From assembly GCF_013370205.1 (NCBI RefSeq), contig NZ_JABWGV010000002.1:186001-250000 (forward strand): a DNA stretch of 64,000 bases, written 5' to 3'. The translations under genes and the position numbers were made by a program. The notes below the pieces were generated by a model that saw only the letters and a program-made list of their open reading frames with translations, did no database searches and was not told the origin of the DNA. This DNA comes from Qipengyuania atrilutea (GTDB lineage: Bacteria > Pseudomonadota > Alphaproteobacteria > Sphingomonadales > Sphingomonadaceae). Position 1 is the first letter of the stretch, and every line of letters starts with the position of its first letter. Positions 17,807 to 26,252 of the stretch are shown here, in pieces.

Positions 17807-19590
17807 TGCACGGGCCGCTGACCGATCGCCGCTTGCGCAGCGACGAGCGTCCGACACTGGCGATAGTCGCGGCCTGGCTGTTCGTGTCGTGCCTTCTTCT
17901 CGGCATGACCTTTTCGAACATCGTTTCCGGCGTGTCGCCCGATCCCGACGATCTGCTGCGGCTGGTTCAGGTGCGCGATCTGCTGGGCGGACAGGGCTGG
18001 TTCGATCTGCATCAATACCGGATTTCTCCGCCTGAAGGCGTGCTCATGCACTGGTCGCGCATCGTCGATGTCCCCCTTGCCCTGTTGATCGTAGCGCTGA
18101 CCCCGATATTCGGCGCGAGCGTGGCCGAAACGATAACGCTCGCGATCGTGCCCTTGCTGCTCCTCGGCATGTTCATGGCCGTGGTGGGTAGGCTCGCCTG
18201 GCGCTTCTTCGGGACCGAAGGCGCTGCATTTGCATGTCTCAGCCTCGGCCTTTATCCGCTCGTACTGATGCAAATCCAGCCCATGCGGATCGACCATCAC
18301 GCGTACCAGATCCTCGCCCTGCTCGTCGCCGTTTGGGCGCTGTCGTGGCGGTCGATGAAGCACAGCGGCATAGTCGCGGGCATAGCCTTGGGTACAGGCC
18401 TGTCGGTATCAATCGAACTCCTGCCGATGACGGCAGTGATCGGCCTCGTCTTCTTCTTCCGCTGGATGCGCGACGCACGTGACCGGTTCGGCCTGGTAGC
18501 TTTCCTGAACGCGCTTGCCGCCAGCATGACGGTGCTGTTCCTTCTGACGCGGGGAATCGGCGATCTGGCATCGCATTGCGACGTGATCACGCCGAGCCAT
18601 CTCGGCTTCTTTATCCTCGCCGCGCTCAGCACGACCCTTATCGCATCCAAGCCCGCCATCGCCCCGCTGAAAGCGGCGGCGGCGCTCGCGATCACGGGCG
18701 CTGTAGGGCTCGCCCTGTTCGCGGCAGCGTCGCCGGTTTGCGTGGGAAGCCCCTTCGGCAATCTCGACCCGTTGGTGAAAGAGCACTGGTATCTCAACGT
18801 CTTCGAGGGCCGGCCGATCTGGGTCTATCCGTGGAGTTTCTGGGTTCCGCAAATTCTACAGGTCGTGATCGCGCTCGGAGCCTCGGCTGCACTGGTGCTG
18901 ACGAACAAGGCATGGCTGCGGGTATGGTGGGCCGAATATACGTTCATCCTGCTGGCAGCGATCATCGGCGGCGTCGTCACCACGCGATCGCTCGCATTCG
19001 CAGGGGCCATTGCGGCCATTCCGCTTGGCTGGCTTGCCATGAGATTGCTCGGATGGTGGACCGGCAGCCGCAAGATCGCCGTCAAGATCGTCGGGCCGGT
19101 GGCGATTGCCTTCCTTCTCTTGCCGAGCCTGTTCGTCCAGGCGAGCGAAGTGGGCAAGATTGGGGAGGACGGTTCTGACGACGATACCGCAGCCGCCGGT
19201 ACGGAAACTTCCTGCAATCTGCACGAAACCCTGCCGGAACTGAACGCTTTGCCGCCTGCGCTCATCTTCGCGCCAATAGACATCGGACCCGATCTGCTTC
19301 TGCGGACACATCATTCGGTCGTCGCTACCGGGCATCACCGGGCGCAAGCCGGTATGCACGACATCATCGCGACGTTCATGGGGGGGCCCGAGGACGCGCA
19401 GAGGACAGTAGCAGCGCATCGCGCGGAATATGTCGTGTTCTGCAAGAACCTCCCCGAGCCGCAGCTCTATGAGAAGCAGAACGAAGACGGCCTCGCGGCA
19501 AGGCTTCGCGCCGACGATACGCCGAACTGGCTGACACCGATGCCGCAGTATTCCAGCGAGCTGCTAAAGGTCTACCGGGTCGCCAATTGA
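17806..19590 (+). CDS. Polytopic membrane protein, glycosyltransferase-like
   Basis: A 594-aa protein with about 10-12 predicted membrane helices. A periplasmic loop after helix 1 carries DPDDLLRLVQVRDLLGGQGW and HWSRIVD. The acidic DPDD pair after the first helix resembles GT-C-type polyprenol-dependent glycosyltransferases (GT39/ArnT-like). The C-terminal soluble part (about 480-594) has FAPIDIGPDLLLRTHHSVVA. Start GTG 17806 overlaps the GtrA stop. It probably transfers sugars from lipid donors in the periplasm. I infer this from topology and context only. Confidence 0.82.
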   Translation: MHGPLTDRRLRSDERPTLAIVAAWLFVSCLLLGMTFSNIVSGVSPDPDDLLRLVQVRDLLGGQGWFDLHQYRISPPEGVLMHWSRIVDVPLALLIVALTPIFGASVAETITLAIVPLLLLGMFMAVVGRLAWRFFGTEGAAFACLSLGLYPLVLMQIQPMRIDHHAYQILALLVAVWALSWRSMKHSGIVAGIALGTGLSVSIELLPMTAVIGLVFFFRWMRDARDRFGLVAFLNALAASMTVLFLLTRGIGDLASHCDVITPSHLGFFILAALSTTLIASKPAIAPLKAAAALAITGAVGLALFAAASPVCVGSPFGNLDPLVKEHWYLNVFEGRPIWVYPWSFWVPQILQVVIALGASAALVLTNKAWLRVWWAEYTFILLAAIIGGVVTTRSLAFAGAIAAIPLGWLAMRLLGWWTGSRKIAVKIVGPVAIAFLLLPSLFVQASEVGKIGEDGSDDDTAAAGTETSCNLHETLPELNALPPALIFAPIDIGPDLLLRTHHSVVATGHHRAQAGMHDIIATFMGGPEDAQRTVAAHRAEYVVFCKNLPEPQLYEKQNEDGLAARLRADDTPNWLTPMPQYSSELLKVYRVAN

Positions 19591-19617
19591 CGGCTCCGCA
19601 GCCGGGAACGCGCCCGG

Positions 19618-20127
19618 TTACGCCGGACGGAAGTCGAGTGCGGCGCCGTTGATGCAATGCCGCTTGCCGGTCGGCTTGGGTCCGTCGTTGAAGATATGAC
19701 CCAAGTGCCCGCCGCACCGCGCGCAATGCACTTCGGTACGCGGAATGCCGATCTTGTAATCGGTCGAGGTTCCGACCGATCCGCCGATGGCTTTCCAGAA
19801 GCTCGGCCAGCCGGTGCCGCTGTCGAACTTGGTGGACGAGGAATAGACCGCATTGTCGCAGCCCGCGCAGATGAAGGTGCCCTTGCGCTTCTCGTCATTG
19901 AGCGGCGAGGAATAGGGGCGCTCGGTTCCGGCCTTGCGCAGAATGCGGAATTCCTGATCGGTGAGGCGCTTCTTCCACTGCGCCTCGCTTAGCGAAACCG
20001 GATATTCCTTCGCATTCGCCTTGCCCGATCCGCAGGCGGTCAGCGCGGTAAAGGCGGCGGTTCCGCCCAGCCAGCCGAGCAGTGTGCGGCGGTTCGTTTC
20101 GGGGGTGTCGTCTCGTGTCTTGGTCAT
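19618..20127 (-). CDS. msrB: Peptide-methionine (R)-S-oxide reductase, exported
   Basis: A 169-aa MsrB. The two zinc CxxC pairs are CAGC and CARC. Catalytic Cys is in KRHCINGAALDF. TGWPSFW and GHLGHIF are family signatures. The first 35 residues have a twin-arginine motif (NRRTLLGWL) and end in TAC, a lipobox-like site, so it is likely Tat-exported and perhaps lipid-anchored. With the exported MsrA (5329-6009) this gives an envelope pair that can repair both sulfoxide epimers. It converges with the membrane glycosyltransferase gene. Confidence 0.95.
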   Translation of the reverse strand: MTKTRDDTPETNRRTLLGWLGGTAAFTALTACGSGKANAKEYPVSLSEAQWKKRLTDQEFRILRKAGTERPYSSPLNDEKRKGTFICAGCDNAVYSSSTKFDSGTGWPSFWKAIGGSVGTSTDYKIGIPRTEVHCARCGGHLGHIFNDGPKPTGKRHCINGAALDFRPA

Positions 20128-20160
20128 GGGCTCACCATAGCGCAGCCAAGCTGAACCGGA

Positions 20161-21486
20161 TTAGAACTGCGTGACTTCTACTTCGAGCTTACGGAACCCC
20201 TCGACGAAGTTCGCGCGCACCCGCTCGACATTGCCTGCGACATGAACGCGCATCCGCCGGCGGTGCATCTCTTCGAGCAGGATCCGCAGCTGCAATTCGG
20301 CCAGCCGCGCCCCGACGCACCGGTGAATGCCATAACCGAAGGCGAGGTGGCGGCGCGCATTCTCGCGCCGAATGTCGAGATCGTCGGCGTTGTCGAACAC
20401 CTGCTCGTCGCGGTTCGCCGAATTGTACCACAGGATGACCTTGTCGCCCTTCCTGATCTGCTGGCCGAACAGCTCGGTATCCTCGCTCGCCGTGCGCCGC
20501 ATGTGCTTGAGCGGCGTCTGGTAGCGGATGCATTCCTGTACCGCGTTGGGGATGAGGTCGGGGTTCTCCTCGAACGCCTTGCGCTGATCGGGGAAGCGGT
20601 CGAACGCGTGGACGATGCCCGACATCGTGTTGCGCGTCGTGTCGTTTCCGCCGACGATCAGAAGGACCAGATTGCCCATGAATTCCTGCGGACTCATCTG
20701 GTTCATTTCGGGCGAATGGATCATCATCGAGATGAGATCGGGTGCCTCACCGAGCTCTGCGCGCTTCGCCCAGAGCTGCTGGAAATAGGCGGCCATTTCG
20801 AACAGGATTGCGCGCCGCTCGATTTCGAGCCCGGGCACGGCGGCAAGCTCGGTATCGCCTGCCCAGTCGGACCAGAAGGTAAGCAGCCGCCGGTCTTCCC
20901 ACGGGAAATCGAACAGGATCGCGAGCATCTGCGTCGTCAGTTCGATGGAGACCGTATCGACCCAGTCGAAGGTCTTGCCGCGCGGCAGGCTGTCCAGCAC
21001 TTCGCCGGTGCGGGCGCGGATATCGCCTTCCAGCCGCTTCATCTCGGCCGGCGTAAAAGCAGGCGCAACGGTGCGCCGCTGCCCGGTGTGTTTGGGGCGG
21101 TCCATCGCGATGAACATCGGCAGCTCGAACGCCTCCTCGCCCTCCGCCGGTTCGGCGCGGTCGAGGATCGTTATCCCGCCGTGCTGCCAGCTTGAAGAGA
21201 ACAGTTCGGGCAGGCTTTCGACGTGCTGCACGGCCTTGTGCTGCACCACGCTCCAATACGGACCGAACGGGCTTTCGGGAATGTAGTGCAGCGGGCCTTC
21301 GCGGCGCATTTCGGCGAAGATGGGCTGCCAGCGGTGCTCGACATAGATGTCGCTGCGGCTGGTGTCGAAGGGTTCGGGATGCGCGAGGCTGTGTTCGGGG
21401 TGCTCTGCGAAATGCGCATTCAGCGCCTCGTAGGGGGTGGGCGAGGTGCGCCACTGATGCGCAGGCGCGCTGGGGTTCGTAGCCAT
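20161..21486 (-). CDS. Cytochrome P450, CYP153-like
   Basis: A 441-aa soluble P450. Heme-binding loop FGYGIHRCVGARLAELQLRI contains the Cys ligand. The oxygen-activation I-helix has LLIVGGNDTTRNTMSG, the ExxR is ECIRYQTPLKHMRR, and SPFGPYWSV and FIAMDRPKH are present. Together these match the CYP153 family, terminal alkane/fatty-acid hydroxylases using NADH, ferredoxin reductase and a 2Fe-2S ferredoxin. A ferredoxin reductase-like gene lies at 24972-26201, but no ferredoxin gene is in the window. It lies 110 nt downstream of an ABC exporter on the same strand. Substrate identity is inferred from family. Confidence 0.9.
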   Translation of the reverse strand: MATNPSAPAHQWRTSPTPYEALNAHFAEHPEHSLAHPEPFDTSRSDIYVEHRWQPIFAEMRREGPLHYIPESPFGPYWSVVQHKAVQHVESLPELFSSSWQHGGITILDRAEPAEGEEAFELPMFIAMDRPKHTGQRRTVAPAFTPAEMKRLEGDIRARTGEVLDSLPRGKTFDWVDTVSIELTTQMLAILFDFPWEDRRLLTFWSDWAGDTELAAVPGLEIERRAILFEMAAYFQQLWAKRAELGEAPDLISMMIHSPEMNQMSPQEFMGNLVLLIVGGNDTTRNTMSGIVHAFDRFPDQRKAFEENPDLIPNAVQECIRYQTPLKHMRRTASEDTELFGQQIRKGDKVILWYNSANRDEQVFDNADDLDIRRENARRHLAFGYGIHRCVGARLAELQLRILLEEMHRRRMRVHVAGNVERVRANFVEGFRKLEVEVTQF

Positions 21487-21596
21487 GTTCCTGTCTCCGC
21501 TTCGCGCCGCGGCGCCGCCTGTTCCCGGCGGTCGCGCATACTGAGGCGCTGGCTCGTATCCTGCGCTAACTGACAGCTATGTCAATAGCGATACGG

Positions 21597-22844
21597 TCAG
21601 ACGCGCTCCGCTTTTCGGCCCATGCCGGGGAAGCGCCAGCGCCGCCCCGCACCGCGTGGCTGGCTACCCGATTTCATCACCCGCTTGCGAAACAGCGAAG
21701 CGCCGATCTTGATGAACAAATAAACGAACAGCGCCTGCCACGCGAGCGCCAGCACATGCGGCCACAGCGCGCCTTCCTGCGCCGCATAGGCGAGCATGAC
21801 GTAGGGCGACGACAGGGGGAAGATCATTCCCGCGATCCCCATCCATCCCTCGATCTGGGTCACGGCGAGGCTGGCGACGAAGAAGATGAGTATCTGGCTC
21901 ATCGTCACCGGCATGGAGAGCGTCTGCACCTCGCGCACCGTCGTCGCGAGCGAACCGATCGCCAGGAAGATCGAACCGAGCAGCAGGTAGTTCATCGCGA
22001 AATAGAGGATGCCGAGCGCGATGAACCCGGTCCAGCCGATGACGGGCGCAGGGAAGGCGGGCAGGGCATCCCCTCCGAGAAGCAGGAAAATGCCGGCAAC
22101 TCCGCCCCAGACGGTGATACCGACCAGCGAAACGGCGAGCATGGCGAACAGCTTGCCAAGGAAGACCGCATCCATCGGGATCGACGCTGCAAGGATCTCG
22201 ATGATCTTGTTCGCCTTTTCCTCGACGAGGTTGGACAAAACCATCCCGGCCAGCAGCATCGACAGTAGGAACAAGAGTACTTGGCTCGCCTGAGCGGTGA
22301 TCAGGCGGCTGCGGTTGAGGTCCGAGGTGGCGGCCGCGACAGCGCTTTCCTCGATCGCAGGAAATACCGTCGCTTCGCTGCGGACCGCTTCGGACAGCAG
22401 CAGCGCAATGTCGCCTCGCCAGCGTTCGAGTTGCCCGCTCGATCCGGTCAAGCGCGGCTCGGCAAGTGAACCGCTCAGAACCGCGCCATAGTTGCGCTCG
22501 GTGCCTTTAAGCACCTCTTCTGGGCTGCTTGACCCCTCCTCAACCGGGGCAAGTTCAGGCAGCGAGAGCCCGGCGCTGCCTTCGAGGCTGTCGCGTGCCG
22601 CCTCGATCCGCTCGGTATCGCTTGCAGTCATCGCTACAGCCAGAACAGGCGGCGGTGCGGTTTCGCGCACTTGGCTACCGATCCCGCCAGCAAGGCCGCC
22701 GACGATGATCGGAAACAGCGGACCTAGCAGGAAGAAGAAGAATGCGCGGCTTAACAGAATCGCGGCGAAGTCGCGGCGGGCGATCACCCATGCTGCGCGC
22801 CACAGCGGCAGGCGTTCGGTCGGCGGGGCGGCAGATTCGCTCAT
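21597..22844 (-). CDS. ABC-2 type transporter permease (NatB-like)
   Basis: A 415-aa membrane protein of the ABC-2 (NatB-like) family: one N-terminal helix (about 28-50), a large periplasmic domain (about 55-200), then five C-terminal helices including LLFLLSMLLAGMVLSNLVEEK. ANKIIEILAASIPMDA is a typical coupling segment, with PLSSPYVMLAYAA later. The C-terminus is basic. The ATG overlaps the stop of the ATPase gene by 4 nt, so the two form one exporter. Substrate unknown; NatAB family members export sodium or act in drug or cell-envelope stress. Confidence 0.93.
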   Translation of the reverse strand: MSESAAPPTERLPLWRAAWVIARRDFAAILLSRAFFFFLLGPLFPIIVGGLAGGIGSQVRETAPPPVLAVAMTASDTERIEAARDSLEGSAGLSLPELAPVEEGSSSPEEVLKGTERNYGAVLSGSLAEPRLTGSSGQLERWRGDIALLLSEAVRSEATVFPAIEESAVAAATSDLNRSRLITAQASQVLLFLLSMLLAGMVLSNLVEEKANKIIEILAASIPMDAVFLGKLFAMLAVSLVGITVWGGVAGIFLLLGGDALPAFPAPVIGWTGFIALGILYFAMNYLLLGSIFLAIGSLATTVREVQTLSMPVTMSQILIFFVASLAVTQIEGWMGIAGMIFPLSSPYVMLAYAAQEGALWPHVLALAWQALFVYLFIKIGASLFRKRVMKSGSQPRGAGRRWRFPGMGRKAERV

Positions 22845-23866
22845 TCGGACGCCTTTACCTGTTCATCGACTTCGAGGGCCCGCGCGGCTGCTTCGCCCGC
22901 AATCTCGACGAAGGCATCGTGCAGGCCGGCGCGCTCGATCGAGAGCGACAGGATGCCCGCTTCGCCTTCGATCAATTTACGCAAAAGCGGTTCGGGCCCG
23001 CCATCGGGAAGGTCGAAGCTCCACAGATGCGTGCCGTCCGCTTTGGTGTCGTGCTCGGTATCTGCCGGTAGGGCCGCGCGCCAGCTACCCTCGCCGCGCC
23101 GCGTTTCGAGGCGGACTTGCGCGGGAATCCGATCGCGCGCTTCGTCGACGCCGCCTGCGAACGGCACCTTGCCGCCCGCGATGATCGCGATTTCCTCGCA
23201 CAGCCGCTCTGCATGGGCGATGACGTGGGTGGAGAAGATAACCGTCGTTCCGTTCGCCGCGAGCCGCCGGATCAGCCGCTCCAGCTTGCCCTGGTTGATC
23301 GCATCGAGGCCCGAAAACGGCTCGTCCAGCACAACCAGCCGCGGTTCGTGCACCAGCGTGCCGAGCAGCTGGACGGTCTGCGCCATGCCCTTCGATAGCT
23401 GTCTGATCTGCCGGTCGGCTGCATGGCCCAGCCCATTCTCCTCGAGCAAAGCGCGCCCCCGCCTGCGCCCTTGGGCGAGCGGCAATCCGCGCAGCGCGCC
23501 CATGAAGGCGATGGCTTCGAACGCTTTCATACTCGGGTAGAGGCCGCGCTCTTCGGGCAGATACCCGACTGCTCGCGCGACGTCTGCCGGGCGGCGGTGG
23601 CCGAGCAGGGTGCGTGTCCCGCTGTCGGGTTCGATAATGCCGAGCAGCATGCGCAGCGTCGTCGTCTTGCCTGCGCCGTTGGGACCGAGAATGCCGAATA
23701 TCGCGCCTTCCGGGACGGCAATGTCGACCCCGTCGACCGCCAGTGTGCCCTCGAACCGCTTCACCAGTCCCTGCGCCTGAATCGCGAGCGGGCGGCCGGC
23801 GCCGGTGGAGGCGCCAAGCTCCGCATCATTGCCTGCCGGCAGCGTATCGCTTAGCGCCCGGTTCAT
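22841..23866 (-). CDS. ABC transporter ATP-binding protein (NatA-like)
   Basis: A 341-aa ATPase subunit. Walker A is [10 protein letters not shown], signature LSKGMAQ (a variant of LSGGQ), Walker [13 protein letters not shown], and the H-loop is in [10 protein letters not shown]. The C-terminal 90 residues form the accessory domain typical of NatA/DUF4162 transporters. It is the first gene of the exporter pair, divergent from queG across 45 nt, with the CYP153-like gene following. Transport direction is probably export, inferred from the ABC-2 partner. Confidence 0.94.
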   Translation of the reverse strand: MNRALSDTLPAGNDAELGASTGAGRPLAIQAQGLVKRFEGTLAVDGVDIAVPEGAIFGILGPNGAGKTTTLRMLLGIIEPDSGTRTLLGHRRPADVARAVGYLPEERGLYPSMKAFEAIAFMGALRGLPLAQGRRRGRALLEENGLGHAADRQIRQLSKGMAQTVQLLGTLVHEPRLVVLDEPFSGLDAINQGKLERLIRRLAANGTTVIFSTHVIAHAERLCEEIAIIAGGKVPFAGGVDEARDRIPAQVRLETRRGEGSWRAALPADTEHDTKADGTHLWSFDLPDGGPEPLLRKLIEGEAGILSLSIERAGLHDAFVEIAGEAAARALEVDEQVKASE

Positions 23867-23911
23867 AGCGGCGGAGTTACAGCGCCAGATCGTAAGGGAG
23901 CAAGTGCAAGT

Positions 23912-24988
23912 TTGGTAAATTCCGCTTCAATCGAAGGTCTGCAAGATGCCTTGTGCGAAGAAGCGGCGCGTCTGGGTTTCGTCAGCGTGGGCTTCACGGA
24001 TGCCGAGCCGGACAACAAACGCACCGAGCACCTCCATGAATGGCTTGCGGACGGCCATCACGGCACCATGGACTGGATGGAGACGCGCGTGGAGCAGCGG
24101 AGCGCGCCCACTCGCCTGTGGCCCGATGCACGCAGCGTCATCGCCCTCGGCATGAGCTATGCGCCCGCGGGAGATCCGCTCGCGCTGGAAGGATCGCCCG
24201 ACCGCGCACGCATTTCGGTCTATGCGCAGGGCAAGGACTATCACGACGTCGTCAAGAAGGCGCTCAAGGCGCTGGCCCGCTGGCTGATCGCCGAGGCGGA
24301 GAAGGCAGGCTTCGAACACCCGGAACTCAAGGTCTTCGTCGATACCGCGCCGGTGATGGAAAAGCCGCTGGGAGAGGCCGCGGGCATCGGCTGGCAGGGG
24401 AAGCACACCAATCTCGTCAGCCGCGAGCACGGCAGCTGGCTGTTCCTCGGCGCGATCTATACGACGCTGCCCTTCGCGCCGGATGAGCCGCACCCAGATC
24501 GCTGCGGCAATTGCCGCGCGTGTCAGGATGCCTGCCCGACCGATGCTTTCCCGCAGCCCTACCGGCTCGATGCGCGGCGCTGCATCTCCTACCTCACGAT
24601 CGAGCACAAGGGACCGATCCCGCACGAATTTCGCGAGGCGATCGGCAACCGCATCTACGGCTGCGACGATTGCCTTGCGGTATGCCCCTGGAACAAGTTC
24701 GCCGATGCCGCGCATGCCAATGCAAAGTTCGCTCCGCGCGAGGGACTGGACGGGCCTTACCTTGCCGAGCTTCTGGCGCTCGACGACGCGGCGTTTCGGC
24801 AGATGTTCTCCGGTTCTCCGATCAAGCGGATCGGACGAAACCGCTTCGTGCGCAACTGCCTGATCGCGGCAGGAAACAGTGGTAATCCAGATTTGCGCGG
24901 GTTGGTGGCGGCGCTAACCGATGACGATGATCCAGTCGTCGCGGAGGCGGCGCAATGGGCGGCGGAGCGGCTTAGAGCATTTCCTTGA
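23912..24988 (+). CDS. queG: Epoxyqueuosine reductase
   Basis: A 358-aa enzyme that reduces epoxyqueuosine to queuosine in the wobble position of tRNAs, using cobalamin and two 4Fe-4S clusters. Cluster-binding motifs are [13 protein letters not shown] and [30 protein letters not shown] and GKHTNL are family blocks. The start is TTG 23912, preceded by AAGGGAG; an overlapping GTG gives a stop at once. The 3' end overlaps the convergent ferredoxin reductase gene by 17 nt. Confidence 0.95.
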   Translation: MVNSASIEGLQDALCEEAARLGFVSVGFTDAEPDNKRTEHLHEWLADGHHGTMDWMETRVEQRSAPTRLWPDARSVIALGMSYAPAGDPLALEGSPDRARISVYAQGKDYHDVVKKALKALARWLIAEAEKAGFEHPELKVFVDTAPVMEKPLGEAAGIGWQGKHTNLVSREHGSWLFLGAIYTTLPFAPDEPHPDRCGNCRACQDACPTDAFPQPYRLDARRCISYLTIEHKGPIPHEFREAIGNRIYGCDDCLAVCPWNKFADAAHANAKFAPREGLDGPYLAELLALDDAAFRQMFSGSPIKRIGRNRFVRNCLIAAGNSGNPDLRGLVAALTDDDDPVVAEAAQWAAERLRAFP

Positions 24989-26201
24989 GCGGCGTGCCGG
25001 CGTCGGCGAGCAGTTCGGGATCGATCTGAGCTTCGTTCTCGACCAGCTTGCGCCCCTGCGCATAATCGCGCGTATTGTTGACGCAGTCGAGCGCGATCAC
25101 CTTACCTTCGCGCAGGTACACGACCGAAAATTTGCCGCTTCCAGGATCGCCGCGTAGCACGCTCGTATCGTAATCGGTCGAGATACCGACCGTCTGCAGC
25201 CGCAGGTCATACTGGTTGGACCAGAACCACGGCACCGCGTCGTAGGGCTGCTTGTCGCCGCAAATCGCCTTGGCCGCGGTCGTTGCCATGTCATTCGCGT
25301 TCTGCACCGATTCGAGGCGGATGACCGCCCGGTTGGCATAGCGGTTGGAATGCGCCGCGCAGTCGCCGACCGCGTAGATGTCGTCGAGCGAGGTGCGGCA
25401 GAACTCGTCCACGTCGACGCCGTTGGCGCCGACAGCGCCAGCGGCAATCAGCGCGCCTACGCTCGGCACGATGCCGATCCCGACGATGACGACGTCGCAG
25501 GGCAGAACCGTTTCGTCTTCGAGTATCACTGCGCTCACGCGCCCGGACGCGTCGTTCTCGATGCGCGCGACACCGGCGCCAAGATGGAACGAGACGCCGT
25601 GCCTGCGGTGCTGTTCGAGGTAGAAGCTCGAGAGGTCTTCTCCGGCAACCCGTGCGAGCAGCCGGTTGCGCGCTTCGACCACCGTCACTTCGCAATCGAG
25701 CGCGCGCATCACCGCTGCCGCTTCGAGGCCGATGTAGCCGCCGCCTACGACTACGGCTCGCTTGGCTCCGCCGCTTAGTTCGGCGCGCAGAGCATCGACG
25801 TCCTCACGCGTGCGGACCGCATGAATGCCCTCTGCGTCACTTCCTGAGACCGACAGGCGTCGCGCTTCTCCGCCCGCGGCCCAGATCAGCTTGCGGTAAC
25901 CGATGCGCGTTCCGTCGCCGAGCACGACTTCATGCGCCATGGCGTCGATTTCGGACACGTTGACGCCCATCCGGATTTCGATGCCGCGCTCCGCCCAGAA
26001 GGATGCTGGGCGAATCTGAATCCGCTCGAACTCTTTCTCGCCCTTCAGATACTCCTTCGACAGCGGCGGGCGCTCGTAAGGAGTGCTGCGCTCGCGCGTC
26101 AGCATCAGGATCGATCCGTCGTGCCCGTTCTGGCGCAAGGCAATCGCGGCCTGCGCCCCGCCGTGCCCCGACCCCACGATAATGACATCGAACTTATCCA
26201 T
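24972..26201 (-). CDS. Ferredoxin/putidaredoxin reductase-type FAD oxidoreductase
   Basis: A 409-aa flavoprotein with FAD motif [19 protein letters not shown] at the N-terminus and NAD motif [19 protein letters not shown] near 145. It has [24 protein letters not shown] and [10 protein letters not shown], which are hallmarks of rubredoxin/ferredoxin reductases that feed P450s and dioxygenases. Note GSGHGG where GAGHAG is more usual. It could serve the CYP153-like P450 at 20161, 3.5 kb away, but the intervening queG is on the other strand and a ferredoxin is missing, so the pairing is only a suggestion. Confidence 0.92.
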   Translation of the reverse strand: MDKFDVIIVGSGHGGAQAAIALRQNGHDGSILMLTRERSTPYERPPLSKEYLKGEKEFERIQIRPASFWAERGIEIRMGVNVSEIDAMAHEVVLGDGTRIGYRKLIWAAGGEARRLSVSGSDAEGIHAVRTREDVDALRAELSGGAKRAVVVGGGYIGLEAAAVMRALDCEVTVVEARNRLLARVAGEDLSSFYLEQHRRHGVSFHLGAGVARIENDASGRVSAVILEDETVLPCDVVIVGIGIVPSVGALIAAGAVGANGVDVDEFCRTSLDDIYAVGDCAAHSNRYANRAVIRLESVQNANDMATTAAKAICGDKQPYDAVPWFWSNQYDLRLQTVGISTDYDTSVLRGDPGSGKFSVVYLREGKVIALDCVNNTRDYAQGRKLVENEAQIDPELLADAGTPLKEML

Positions 26202-26252
26202 CGCGCCGGACCGTTATGGGAAACGGGCGATGCGTCAAGAACGAGGCTGCCA

